64,000 nucleotides of DNA. Source: Burkholderia cenocepacia. Its GTDB lineage: Bacteria > Pseudomonadota > Gammaproteobacteria > Burkholderiales > Burkholderiaceae. Each line of letters begins with the position of its first letter. Position 1 is the first letter of the stretch. Location: NCBI RefSeq assembly GCF_900446215.1, contig NZ_UAQZ01000018.1:186001-250000 (forward strand), given 5' to 3'. Position numbers and translations under genes: made by a program. Below the pieces are notes generated by a model. The model worked only from the letters and a program-made list of their open reading frames with translations, was not told the DNA's origin and did not search any database. Shown one piece after another: positions 8,370 to 17,121 of the stretch.

Positions 8370-9932
8370 TCAGTGGTAGTAGTCGGGGCCGCGCACGTTC
8401 TCGTGCTCGGGCGAGCGCCATTCGGCGGGCGTGGTCGGGAGCGAGGGCTGCAGGTCAAGTCCCGCTTCCAGGATTGACAGCACGGAGCGACGCGTGGGCG
8501 AGCCGATCTTCAATGCACGCTGGCATGCGGCCTCGAGGCGGTGTTTGCCGTACTTGCGCGCGAGCGAGAGAAGACCGAGACAGGCGCGATAGCCCATCTC
8601 GGGGTGAGGTTTGTTGGTCAGCAGATGCCGCACGACAGCCTCGGCGCCGGGGCCGACGGATGCGCCCCAGTTGAGCAGGCGCCCAGGCGTCCATTCCATG
8701 TGCGCGCGATGCGCAGCCGGCATGTGTTCGGCGATGGTCGTGTGTTTGCCTTTGAGGCGCGAGCGAGCGTGCGCAGCGACACGCTTGCCGCCATGCAGGA
8801 TCTCTACGCCGTGGCGTGTGATACGCGCCCAGACCTCCTGCCGTGCGAGGCTATGCGGGACGCTGTAATAGTGGCCGCCGACATCGACGTGGTAATCGAT
8901 GTTCACACGGCACTTCTGGAAGGTGGCGATCTCGTAGCGACGCACGGGCAACGGGCGCAGGACGGGTTGGTCCAGCCGTTCGAACCATTCACGCCGGTTG
9001 CCTTCGAGCCGCTTGAACGGGCGCTGGTTTAGGTCGGCGATCAGTTCTGCAATCGCCTTGTTGAGTTCAGCCAGACTGTAGAAGCGATAGTGGCGCAGTC
9101 GGGCCAGCACCCAGCGCTCGACGATCTGCACGCCGACTTCGACCTTGGCCTTGTCCTGCGGTTTGCGCGGACGCGCCGGCAGCATCGCGGTGCCGTAGTG
9201 GTTCACGAAGTCCTGCGTGGTCGTGCCGAGTCCGGGTTCGTAACGGTCGGGTCGCGCGATCAGCGCCTTCGGGTTGTCGGGCACGAGCAGCTCGGGCACG
9301 CCGCCAATGAACTCTAGCGCATCGCACAGGCTGCCGATCCAGTCCGCCATCGTCTCGGTGCGCGTCGCGCACGCGAACGTGTTGTTGGATGCGCCGAGCA
9401 CGGCAACGAACACGTGCGCCTCGAACTCGACGCCGCCATCGCTCGCCAGGACCGGCACGGTGGGACCCGCGAAGTCCGCGAACAGCTTCTCGCCGGCGCG
9501 GTGCTGCTGACGCATCGAGCGCTTGATCGACTTCGCCCAGTCCTTGTACTTCTGGCAGAACTGCGTGTAGCGGTACGTCCGCTGGCCGGGGTTCGCTTCA
9601 GCGTATTCTTCCCACAGCAGTTGCAGCGTCACGCCCTTGCGGCGCAGCTCGCGATGCAATGCCGTGTAGTCGGGCTCGATGCGTCGCGTCGTCGTCGCCG
9701 CGGCATTGGTTGCCGCAGGCCTCAGGCGCGCGTCCAGTTCGTCGTCGGACATTGCTTCGGCTGCCGCCCAATCGAGTCCCGCCTGGCTGGCTTGGGCCGC
9801 GAACTTCGAGACGGCACCGACGCTGATGCCGATAGCCCGGCTGATCTGCCGATGCGTCAGGCCACACGCCCACTTTAGTCGCAGGACTTCCTTCAATTTG
9901 CGCATGCTCATCCGAGGTGTCGGCATCGGCAC
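8370..9932 (-). CDS. istA: IS21-family transposase IstA
   Basis: 520 residues. The N-terminal helix-turn-helix ('[26 protein letters not shown]') is followed by a DDE integrase core: '[13 protein letters not shown]' (first Asp), '[12 protein letters not shown]' (second Asp) and '[19 protein letters not shown]' (Glu region). The C-terminal '[18 protein letters not shown]' domain is typical of IstA. It catalyses transposition by recognising the terminal repeat units. Full length for the family. Confidence 0.93.
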
Positions 9933-10019
9933 TTCTCCCGCAAAAAAGGGAGCAGGCTAACGCCGTCGGTGAATACATGCGCAACGCCACCGCCAGACTC
10001 AAACCCGGATTACGTTCCG

Positions 10020-10190
10020 GTTACGTGATCACCCGTTTCGGTCCCGTGATCGCTCATTCCGGCATCGTGATCACGCGTTTCGGAAACCTGTGATCAGCGA
10101 TCACGATCAACCGAAACGGGTGATCACGATCATTCGGAATCCATGATCACGATCCGCCGAAATGCGTGATCACGTTCGCCGGAATACGCA
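10020..10190. repeat. IstA-binding-type repeat array at the IS21 right end
   Basis: Within ~170 bases the motif GTGATCA(C) followed or preceded by a TTTCGG/CCGAAA half-site occurs about seven times, first in one orientation (10,020-10,090) and then inverted (10,095-10,190). IS21-family ends carry multiple transposase sites, but seven units in mixed orientation is more than the two seen at the left end. Confidence 0.75.
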
Positions 10191-10525
10191 AACACATTCC
10201 ATTCAATTGCTTGATCGTGTGTCAGACAGGACCGTTAGCGGCCAGCCCCCAGCCCGCCACAATATAGTGTCCCGCCATGTCGTAACCGCGTTCGAGCCTC
10301 GCCGACACGAGCTCTGATCAATTCGAGCAACTCATGCCTCTTCGGCAAACCTACACTCATATGCAGGCAACGCACGCCTGTGCGAGTGGCTGATCGGCCG
10401 GACTCGCCCTCCCCTGGAATAGCGCGGCCCGAGCATCTTGCGCTGCATACAACAAATGTTGGCAGGCGATGAGCATTGCCGAGAGCGCCGCGCTCGAATA
10501 GCCGCACCGACTACATTCGACGAAC
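10191..10525. other. Intergenic stretch between IS21 and the HEAGH-protein gene
   Basis: 335 bases. No gene recognised. Two short minus-strand frames are open here; one encodes a 'CSRCGYSSAAL' Cys-pair peptide ending near 10,357 that could be a tiny zinc-ribbon protein, but I see no start signal to support it. The promoter of the gene at 10,526 must lie here. Confidence 0.35.
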
Positions 10526-11041
10526 ATGATTGATTTTGCGGAAGAGCAGATAGCTGCCAGAGAGCTCCGAAACACCGCGTGCCACGAAGCGGGTCACAAG
10601 ATGCTTTACGAGCGCTTCGGCGGCGCTGGCGACGCAGTCGTGTGGAAAAACGAGAACGGCAATCCAGACGAGAGCGCATGGCTGGGCCAGTTCCGTCCCC
10701 GTACCTGTCCCGAGCTGATGCGCAAGGCGGCGCTGAACCATGGGTTTGCCGCTCCCAAGCTACCTGCGAACTGGAAGATGCTCGTCGGCATGGCTGGCAT
10801 GTTGGCCGACGAAATCCTGAGCGGCGAAACGGATGATACCGGCGCTATGGCGGATTCCCTGTTTTGCAGAATTTCCTTTGGAGAGGCATCGGCCTCCGAC
10901 CTCGCGCTCATGGGCGTCACAGATATCGATAGCTGCGGACTGAGCTACGACGTTGTCGACGAAGTCGTGCGGATGCTGCGAGAGGGATGGCCGGTCGTGC
11001 AGGAAGAAGCAGAGTATTTGATAAAGTCCGCTGCAAGCTGA
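10526..11041 (+). CDS. M41 (FtsH-peptidase)-like HEAGH protein
   Basis: 171 residues. 'RNTACHEAGHKMLYERFGG' at about residues 15-33 carries the HExxH zinc motif in the HEAGH form typical of FtsH-type M41 peptidases. Downstream, 'MAGMLADEILSG' and 'TDDTGAMADSLFCRIS' recall the helical M41 segment that supplies the third metal ligand. There is no AAA+ ATPase domain and no membrane segment, so this is a free-standing cytoplasmic peptidase-like protein. It starts an apparent co-directional run with the two UPF0489 genes. Activity is inferred from the motif only. Confidence 0.65.
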   Translation: MIDFAEEQIAARELRNTACHEAGHKMLYERFGGAGDAVVWKNENGNPDESAWLGQFRPRTCPELMRKAALNHGFAAPKLPANWKMLVGMAGMLADEILSGETDDTGAMADSLFCRISFGEASASDLALMGVTDIDSCGLSYDVVDEVVRMLREGWPVVQEEAEYLIKSAAS

Positions 11042-11088
11042 ACCGGCTTGCGACGGGACGGTGTGAGACATTACGCGAGTAACCCACC

Positions 11089-11871
11089 ATGGCGCACACG
11101 AAGACCAACATTGCTGGCAAGGACGTCTACATCGTCGAATCGCACCATCACGTCTTGCAATCGTGGGGGGAAATCCGTCGGGCCTTGTCGGCCGCACCGG
11201 TACTCCTCACGCTCGATCATCACACCGACACCTACGAACCGTTCTACCGGCACTTGTTCGACGCCACGCGCCGGCAGTCGGGTGAGGCTCGGGCTACAGC
11301 CATGGAGGCGTTGTTGCCTGGCTTGATCGCAGCCCTACGCTTCGACGACGAGGCGTCTGTGCTGAACGCCATCGGCAAGCTCAGCAACGACGAGCACATC
11401 ACAACCGCGATCGCGGCAGGGATTCTGTCCCGCGCCTTTGTCATCAACCTCTCCTACGAGACATGCAGCCAGGCGGGCGTACTCTACGAGGCGGGGTCCA
11501 TGTGCGCCGTGGGTTGCGCAAAGGCGTCGCACGACGACGCGTGCACGTCGGTCCGTTCCGCGCAGGTGCTGGAGTCGGTCTACCTCGACCGCGAACTTAA
11601 TGTCCTCAGCACGATGGCCGGAGACGACGGCGTGCCGGCGCCGGAGGCCGAACCCTACGTATTGGACATCGACCTCGACTACTTTCATTCCGAGAGGTCT
11701 ATCGCCCCGGATGACCCCGCGACCTTCTACCGCCTGGTGCGCAACGCGATCGCGGTCACGATCGCCACAGAGCCCGAGTACGTCGAGGACTGCCGGGACG
11801 ATGGATCTGACGTCACGGGCGAATCACTCCTCGAACGCATGAAGCAGCACATCGCCGCGGCCATCGCCTGA
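11089..11871 (+). CDS. UPF0489 family protein, copy 1
   Basis: 260 residues. Hallmarks of UPF0489 (the family of human C5orf22) are 'VYIVESHHHVLQSW' near the N-terminus, 'VLLTLDHHTDTYEP' at about 43-56, and 'YVLDIDLDYFHSERS' at about 188-202. The His/Asp clusters resemble the metal-binding motifs of arginase/deacetylase-fold ureohydrolases, so a metal-dependent hydrolase is plausible; no activity is established. It is followed by a paralogue 86 bases downstream. A Cys-rich insert ('ETCSQAG...MCAVGCAKAS') sets it apart from copy 2. Confidence 0.82.
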   Translation: MAHTKTNIAGKDVYIVESHHHVLQSWGEIRRALSAAPVLLTLDHHTDTYEPFYRHLFDATRRQSGEARATAMEALLPGLIAALRFDDEASVLNAIGKLSNDEHITTAIAAGILSRAFVINLSYETCSQAGVLYEAGSMCAVGCAKASHDDACTSVRSAQVLESVYLDRELNVLSTMAGDDGVPAPEAEPYVLDIDLDYFHSERSIAPDDPATFYRLVRNAIAVTIATEPEYVEDCRDDGSDVTGESLLERMKQHIAAAIA

Positions 11872-11957
11872 CCGGCGGTCGTCGGGCGACAGGGGACCAC
11901 GGGACGGGAGGGGTTGTATCCTGGTGGGCTCACCATCGCATCAGCAGGGCAGCAGGC

Positions 11958-12746
11958 ATGTTCCACGATACCTTCAACATCGGCGGCAAGAACATCTTCG
12001 TCGTCGAGTCGCATCACCACGTCCTGCGAGGCTGGGCGGAGGTGCGGCGGAGTCAACCGTCTTCGCCGCCGCCGGCGCTTCTCACGCTCGACCACCACAC
12101 CGACTTGGAGGAGCCGTTCGACGACCATCGCTTCTACGCGACCCATCAACGGATGACCGATCAAAACGCCGCGGCGAAGAAAGCGCTGTTGCCTGGGATG
12201 ATCGCGGCGATTGACTGGAATATCGAGGCAACAGTGGAGGCGGCGATCGACAAGCTCAAGCACGACGAGCACATCCGCACCGCGGTCCAAGCCGGAATCC
12301 TGTCGCGCGCGTTCGTGGTGAACCTAGAAAGCGAGTACATCGCGGACGAGGAAGTCTACGGGGTTCGCGCTGACTACGATGAAATCGGCTGCACACGGCC
12401 AAATACCGATCCTCTCATCGAAAAGGAGCGAATCGATCGGGTCCTCGAATCGATGTATCTCGACCATGTGCTGGCGAGTTTGGACAGCATGGCGCAAGGG
12501 GGCGGCGCGCCGGCCGTCACGGCGCAACCTTACATCCTGGACATCGATCTCGACTACTTCCATTCCGAGAAGGCGATCGAACCAGACGACCCAGAGACCT
12601 TCTACCGGCTCGTGCAAAACGCTCTCGCCATCACGATCGCCACTGAGCCGGGGTGCGTCAAGGCCCTTCGCTGGCCTGGGTCGAAGATCACAGGCAAAAC
12701 GCTGCTCGCGCGAATGGAGCAGCATCTCCGGACCGCCCTGACCTGA
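11958..12746 (+). CDS. UPF0489 family protein, copy 2
   Basis: 262 residues, clearly paralogous to the gene just upstream: 'IFVVESHHHVLRGW', 'LLTLDHHTDLEEPF', 'HDEHIRTAVQAGILSRAFVV' and 'YILDIDLDYFHSEKA' align without gaps in the core. Divergence is greatest between residues 115 and 165, where copy 1 has its Cys-rich insert. Retention of all His/Asp motifs in both copies argues that both are functional and perhaps form a hetero-oligomer or differ in substrate. Confidence 0.82.
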   Translation: MFHDTFNIGGKNIFVVESHHHVLRGWAEVRRSQPSSPPPALLTLDHHTDLEEPFDDHRFYATHQRMTDQNAAAKKALLPGMIAAIDWNIEATVEAAIDKLKHDEHIRTAVQAGILSRAFVVNLESEYIADEEVYGVRADYDEIGCTRPNTDPLIEKERIDRVLESMYLDHVLASLDSMAQGGGAPAVTAQPYILDIDLDYFHSEKAIEPDDPETFYRLVQNALAITIATEPGCVKALRWPGSKITGKTLLARMEQHLRTALT

Positions 12747-12764
12747 GCGTTGCCGGGCGTCGCC

Positions 12765-13166
12765 TCAACGCGCCACCGGCAGGTCGCCCCAGTCGGTGGT
12801 GTAAGACGGGGTCTTGGCGTTCTGCGCCATGTGCCACGCTTGGTGCCCCTCCACATTGCCAACGCGCAACGTGTTCCGTCCGAATCGGTCGTTAACAGCA
12901 TCGAGCTCGGCCATCAGGCGGTCTCGCTTGCTCGCCTCGGGCGCGAACAGATCTCCCTGCTCGACGCCTTGCGCCTGCAACTCGGTCAGCATGAAGCGGG
13001 CCTTCGCATACTTGAACCCCGGTTTGTAGATGCGCTTCAACCCGTACAGCGCCGCGGCGACCAAGCGAAGCGTGTCCGACGTCGGCACGGTCACCGCGAC
13101 GTCACTCGTGCCTTCGTAGTTCAGGTAGGTCGTATCCGGACGAGCATCGGCGGGCGGCGTCAGCAC
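12765..13166 (-). pseudogene. umuC 3' remnant (DUF4113 domain only)
   Basis: The C-terminal ~125 residues of a Y-family polymerase V subunit UmuC: 'VAVTVPTSDTLRLVAAAL', 'YAKARFMLTELQ', 'MAELDAVNDRFGRNTLRVG' and the closing 'TPSYTTDWGDLPVAR' are typical of the DUF4113 region. The polymerase palm, fingers and little-finger domains are absent. Upstream in frame there is a short unrelated stretch and then a stop near 13,210. It is a recombination scar and probably not expressed. Confidence 0.7.
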
Positions 13167-13176
13167 ATGCCAATGG

Positions 13177-13395
13177 CTATCGAGAAAGGCCGCCCGTCCC
13201 AGTCCATTGTCCTACGGTAAAAGCCGCGGCTGGCGTTGCAACAGCCGGCGCCGACACGGGTTGAGCAGGTATGGCCGTGGGCGGGGCAGTTGGGACGCTA
13301 TCGGCAACTTGGGCAGGCTGTGTACTGCGCAAAGCGGCGTCGATAAGTTGGTCGCCAAACTCGCTCGACTCCTGGCGACTCATCGCCATATTCAT
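13177..13395 (-). CDS. Small hypothetical protein
   Basis: 72 residues ('MNMAMSRQESSEFGDQL...'), Ala/Pro/Val-rich in the second half ('TAIPAQPVSAPAVATPAAA'). In-frame codons upstream encode a hydrophobic 'AALIGLIL' stretch, so a longer membrane-anchored or exported product with a non-ATG start is possible. It ends just before the umuC remnant and may itself be truncated. No family recognised. Confidence 0.3.
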   Translation of the reverse strand: MNMAMSRQESSEFGDQLIDAALRSTQPAQVADSVPTAPPTAIPAQPVSAPAVATPAAAFTVGQWTGTGGLSR

Positions 13396-13663
13396 CAGGA
13401 TGAGCCCGATGAGGGCTGCCCGAGACCGTATTGTAGCGGGTAGAGATCTCTGTCCGAGGCCTCGAGGCGCAGAGATGCCGTTGCGTGAATTCTGCCCCGG
13501 CTTCCATGGCCTACGACTGCGGGAGCCCCCGTCGTGCATGGGCTGCATGGCCTACAGATGTGGGCCGGCATATACGTGCAAAGACCACTCATGGACATGC
13601 CCAATGCAATCCAAAGCAACTCGAGAAGCTCACGCTGGAACCGTCGACGCACTGGTATCCTTC

Positions 13664-14182
13664 ATGGATGACTGCCGGTTCTGCGCCTCAGGCTTGACGG
13701 CCGCGACCGTTTCGCTCGCACTTGAGTACGTCTACCAGCCTCACCCGCGCTTCTGGCGGGACTTCAACATTGCATTCCTTGTCCGGGCGCTCACTCTGTG
13801 TGTTCCCGATTGGCGCGCCGCCATTAATCGCGCTGGTCATGCCTCAGGCGGCGCGACCAGGCTGCTCGCGGATGTCGAGGAATACGTGCGCGTCAACGCG
13901 TTCGACGAAGCGAATGCCGAAATGCTGAGGGCGTTGCCGGTCCACATGCGACCGACGGACGGAGCCACCGCGTTCGAGTGGCTTTCCGCTCAACTGGCCA
14001 GGAAAGGAAAGATGGAGGAACTCGATTTCGCGCGGCGAGACGGCGATGTCTGCGGCGAAGGCGCGCTCGATGCACTGCATTGCATCGAGGAAGCGGCAGC
14101 CGGGCGACACATCGAGAGGACCGGGATGCTCGTGGCGAAGGTGTATCGCGAGGCGGTAATGAAGGAGCATGTCGCTCACTGA
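13664..14182 (+). CDS. Hypothetical protein
   Basis: 172 residues from ATG 13,664 ('MDDCRFCASGLTAATVSLALEYVYQPHPRFWRD'). The frame is open further upstream but the extra N-terminus is Cys/Arg-rich and unlike the rest, so I prefer this start. Predicted soluble and largely helical, with a C-terminal 'MEELDFARRDGDVCGEGALDALHCIEEAA' segment. I do not recognise a family. It is the last gene before the composition changes to the AraC cluster. Confidence 0.5.
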   Translation: MDDCRFCASGLTAATVSLALEYVYQPHPRFWRDFNIAFLVRALTLCVPDWRAAINRAGHASGGATRLLADVEEYVRVNAFDEANAEMLRALPVHMRPTDGATAFEWLSAQLARKGKMEELDFARRDGDVCGEGALDALHCIEEAAAGRHIERTGMLVAKVYREAVMKEHVAH

Positions 14183-14384
14183 GGGGCCAAGCCGTTCTTC
14201 GATATTCACCAACGCTATAAGCGAAAAGCTGGGATTTTTTGAGCTCAGTACATGCATCCCTCCGCCGTCGATGAGCGCTCAACGATGCATAGTCGCATTG
14301 AGAAAATGCAATGTACGATTCGTTGGTTTGAGCGGCGCGGCGCAGCCCGTAGCATGGGCGCGTCACCCGTCCTCCAGCATCGGA

Positions 14385-15344
14385 ATGTCCGCGCAAACAG
14401 ACAAGGTCGTCCATTGGCTGCTGTCCAGCCTGGAGCCGAGAAGCCAGCTTTTTCATGTCGGCCAGTATTGCGGCGACTGGCAGGCGTCCACCGCCGGCCG
14501 TGCGAAAGCGAGCTTCCACGTGATCCTGCATGGATCGGCGTGGCTGCACTTCGCCGACGGGCGCGACAGCATCCCGGTCGCCGCCGGTGAAGCCGTCTTT
14601 CTGCTGCGTGACGTGCCGCACGGGCTATCGCCGAGCCCGGTCAACCCGCAGGTCTGCGCCGTCGCGGGCGGCCACCCGCTCGAGCGACGCGGGTCGATGC
14701 AACCGCTCGACCCGTCGGTCGACGGCAGCGTCGGGCTCGCCTGCGGCTTCATCGAATTCCACTCCACCGTGTCGCGCGCGATCGTGTCGCTCTTTCCCGA
14801 GTACCTGATCGTGCGGCGCGGCGACGACGCCTATCGCGGCATCCACGGGCTGTTCGACCTGATTCGCGCCGAAGGCCGTTACGGCGTCGACGCGCCTTCC
14901 CCGCTGATCGACAAGCTGGTCGAACTGCTGCTGTTCTATGCGGTGCGGGACGCCGCAGGGCACGATACCGTGGCCAGCGGGCTCGCGTCGCTGATGCAGC
15001 GGACCGGTTTCGGCACGCTCATCGCCGCGATCATCGACGCGCCGGCCGACGCATGGACCACGGACTCGATGGCCGCATTCGCGAACATGTCGCGCACCGC
15101 GTTCTGCAAGCACTTCAGCGAAGCGTCCGGCCATCCGCCGATGCAGTTCGTCACGATGGTCCGAATGCGGCTCGCGGCAGACCTGTTGCAGCAGGGGCTG
15201 CCGATTTCGCGTGCGGGCGAACTCGTCGGCTATCAGTCCGAGTCGGCGTTCGCGCATGCGTTCAAGCGCACGATGGGCATGCAGCCCGGCGCATGGCGCC
15301 GGGACCGTGACAACGCGTCGCAATCGGCGGCGCGCCAGCACTAG
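14385..15344 (+). CDS. AraC-family regulator with N-terminal cupin (Cupin_6 type)
   Basis: 319 residues from ATG 14,385 ('MSAQTDKVVHWLLSSLEPRS'). The N-terminal cupin-like sensor ('FHVILHGSAWLHFADG...AGEAVFLLRDVPHGL', about 45-90) is followed by two AraC helix-turn-helix motifs ('SMAAFANMSRTAFCKHFSEASGHPPMQ' and 'SRAGELVGYQSESAFAHAFKR'). It is co-directional with, and 122 bases upstream of, the AhpD-like/acyl-CoA-dehydrogenase/ABC cluster, which it probably controls. Confidence 0.87.
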   Translation: MSAQTDKVVHWLLSSLEPRSQLFHVGQYCGDWQASTAGRAKASFHVILHGSAWLHFADGRDSIPVAAGEAVFLLRDVPHGLSPSPVNPQVCAVAGGHPLERRGSMQPLDPSVDGSVGLACGFIEFHSTVSRAIVSLFPEYLIVRRGDDAYRGIHGLFDLIRAEGRYGVDAPSPLIDKLVELLLFYAVRDAAGHDTVASGLASLMQRTGFGTLIAAIIDAPADAWTTDSMAAFANMSRTAFCKHFSEASGHPPMQFVTMVRMRLAADLLQQGLPISRAGELVGYQSESAFAHAFKRTMGMQPGAWRRDRDNASQSAARQH

Positions 15345-15466
15345 CCGGGCGGCGCGACGTCGGGACGCGTGGCGCGGGACGAACGCACAGGAATCGCGGA
15401 TGTTCGCGCATTGTCCGGCGGTGACGCCGCCTCGACAATGATCTCACTGCCTTTCCGGAGAATCCT

Positions 15467-16033
15467 GTGAGCCGCCTGCCCTTGCCCACCATCGAAACCG
15501 CCCCCGCGCCCAGCCAGCCATTCCTGGAAAAGTCGCAGCGCGCGAATGGTTTCCTGCCGAACCTCGTGCGCTCGCTCGCGAACGCGCCGGTCGCGCTCGA
15601 AACCTATCTGACCGTCGCGGAGATCAACAGCCGCGCGGGCCTCACGTTCGCCGAGCGCGAAGCCGTGCAGATCACCGCGGCCGCCGTCCACGGCTGTGCG
15701 TTCTGCGTGGCCGGACACACCGCGGCGGCGCTGAAAAAGGCCCACGTCGACCACGCCGACGTCGATGCATTGCGCGACGGCGAACCGGTCGCCGATCCGC
15801 GGCTCGACGCCGTCGCCGCATTCACGCGCGCCGTGATCGCGACGCGCGGCGGCGTGCCCGACGACGCGCTCGACGCGTTCCTGGCCGCCGGCTTCACCGA
15901 GGCGAACGCGCTCGAAGTGGTGCTGGGCGTGAGCCTCGCGACGCTGTGCAACTTCGCGAACAACCTGTCGCGCAACGAACTCAACCCCGAACTGGCGGCA
16001 TACCGATGGGAACCCCGGACACAGGCCGCCTGA
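15467..16033 (+). CDS. Carboxymuconolactone decarboxylase/AhpD-like protein
   Basis: 188 residues from GTG 15,467, preceded by a CCGGAGAAT ribosome-binding site. The AhpD core 'EREAVQITAAAVHGCAFCVAGHTAAALKKA' contains the CxxC redox pair and the downstream His of alkylhydroperoxidase-like CMD proteins. The N-terminus 'FLEKSQRANGFLPNLVRSLANAP' is typical of the single-domain peroxidase-related subgroup. The 3' end overlaps the next gene by 28 bases. Likely a small antioxidant or accessory protein to the flavoenzyme encoded next. Confidence 0.86.
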   Translation: MSRLPLPTIETAPAPSQPFLEKSQRANGFLPNLVRSLANAPVALETYLTVAEINSRAGLTFAEREAVQITAAAVHGCAFCVAGHTAAALKKAHVDHADVDALRDGEPVADPRLDAVAAFTRAVIATRGGVPDDALDAFLAAGFTEANALEVVLGVSLATLCNFANNLSRNELNPELAAYRWEPRTQAA

Positions 16034-17121
16034 CGGCGCCCGAACTCGACGCGTCGCTGGTCGACTGGCTCGACGCGAACGCCACGTCGCTCGACACGCG
16101 CGCCGCGCTGAAAGCGGAAGTCGTGCCGCGCCTCGCGGCGGCCGGACTGTTCCGGATCGGCGTGCCGGCGGGCCTCGGCGGCGCCGGCGGCACCACCGCG
16201 GACGCCATTGCCGGCATCGCCGCGGTGGCCGAGCATTCGCTGACCGCGGCATTCGTGCTGTGGGGCCAGCGCAGCTTCATCGAGTACCTGTTGCAAAGCC
16301 CGAACGCCGCACTGCGCGCGCGCCGGCTGCCGGCGCTGCTCGACGGCCGTTGCGCCGGCGCCAGCGGGCTGTCGAACGCGATGAAGTATCTGTGCGGCAT
16401 CGAGTCGCTTCAGATCGACGCGACGCGGCACGCGGACAGCGCCGACGACTGGCGGCTGACGGGCAGGATGGCGTGGGTGACGAACCTGCGCGCCGAACGG
16501 TTCGTGGTGGCGGCAGCCGTCGCGTTCGACGATGGCCGGCCGTCCGCGATCGTCGCGATTCCGGATGACGCGCGCGGCCTGGCCCGCAGCACGGATCTCG
16601 ACCTGATCGCGCTGCGCGGCAGCAACACCGCCGCGCTGCATCTCGACGACGTGCCGAGCGACGCCGCATGGCTGATCCATCCGGATGCGCAAACCTTCCT
16701 GCCCGCGGTACGACCGGCATTCCTCGGCTTGCAGTGCGGGCTCTCGATCGGGCTCGCGCGGCGCTCGCTGGCCGAAGCGCGGCGCGCGGCGGAGACGACG
16801 CGCGGCATTCTCGGCCCCGAAGTCGAATCGTGCGCGGCCGAACTGGCCGCCGCGTGCGCGCAGTTGTCGGCCGGCATCGCCGACGGCAGCCTGCGCCTGC
16901 ATCCGAACCGCCTGTTCGAGCTGCGCATCGCGCTCGCGACGCTAGTGGCCACCGCCGTGAACCTCGAACTCGAGGCGAGCGGCGGCCGCGGCTATCTGCG
17001 CGATGCGGGGCTCGGCTTCGAGCGACGCTGGCGCGAAGCGGCGTTCATTCCGATCGTCACGCCGAGCGTGGTGCAGTTGAAGGCGCAACTCGCCGCGCGG
17101 ACGCGGAGCATCGCCGCATGA
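16006..17121 (+). CDS. Acyl-CoA-dehydrogenase-like flavoprotein (SfnB/DszC-type monooxygenase candidate)
   Basis: 371 residues from ATG 16,006. Acyl-CoA dehydrogenase fold: N-terminal helical domain with 'AAGLFRIGVPAGLGGAGGTTADAI', central beta domain ('WRLTGRMAWVTNLRAERFVVAAAV'), and C-terminal helices ending 'GYLRDAGLGFERRWREAAFIPIVTPSVVQLK'. I do not see the catalytic Glu context of true fatty acyl-CoA dehydrogenases. With an AhpD-like partner and a sulfonate/nitrate-type ABC importer, it fits the flavin monooxygenase branch used in sulfur-compound acquisition; that is inference from context. The stop overlaps the next start (ATGA at 17,118). Confidence 0.8.
   Translation: MGTPDTGRLTAPELDASLVDWLDANATSLDTRAALKAEVVPRLAAAGLFRIGVPAGLGGAGGTTADAIAGIAAVAEHSLTAAFVLWGQRSFIEYLLQSPNAALRARRLPALLDGRCAGASGLSNAMKYLCGIESLQIDATRHADSADDWRLTGRMAWVTNLRAERFVVAAAVAFDDGRPSAIVAIPDDARGLARSTDLDLIALRGSNTAALHLDDVPSDAAWLIHPDAQTFLPAVRPAFLGLQCGLSIGLARRSLAEARRAAETTRGILGPEVESCAAELAAACAQLSAGIADGSLRLHPNRLFELRIALATLVATAVNLELEASGGRGYLRDAGLGFERRWREAAFIPIVTPSVVQLKAQLAARTRSIAA

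Larger units (their letters stand above)
7506..10190 (-). mobile_element. IS21-family insertion sequence (istA-istB)
   Basis: About 2,685 bases bounded by TGCG...CGCA ends. The two ends align over ~46 bases when one is reverse-complemented; each contains two tandem copies of a unit like TTTCGGCGnAnCGTGATCA. Inside are istA and istB in the usual order, transcribed leftward. I find no target-site duplication (left flank ends CTCGT, right flank starts AACAC), so adjacent DNA has probably been deleted or recombined after insertion. Confidence 0.84.

Noticed and set aside
13271..13663. Cys-rich N-terminal extension of the hypothetical protein ending at 14,182
   Set aside because: Composition differs sharply from the rest and includes no metal-site spacing typical of a family; a later ATG is more likely, though not certain.
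16410..16952. Long Arg/Ala-rich frames opposite or beside the high-GC genes (for example 16,410-16,952, 43,387-44,004, 60,155-62,400)
   Set aside because: They are antisense or shifted shadows of recognised genes, with no family features.
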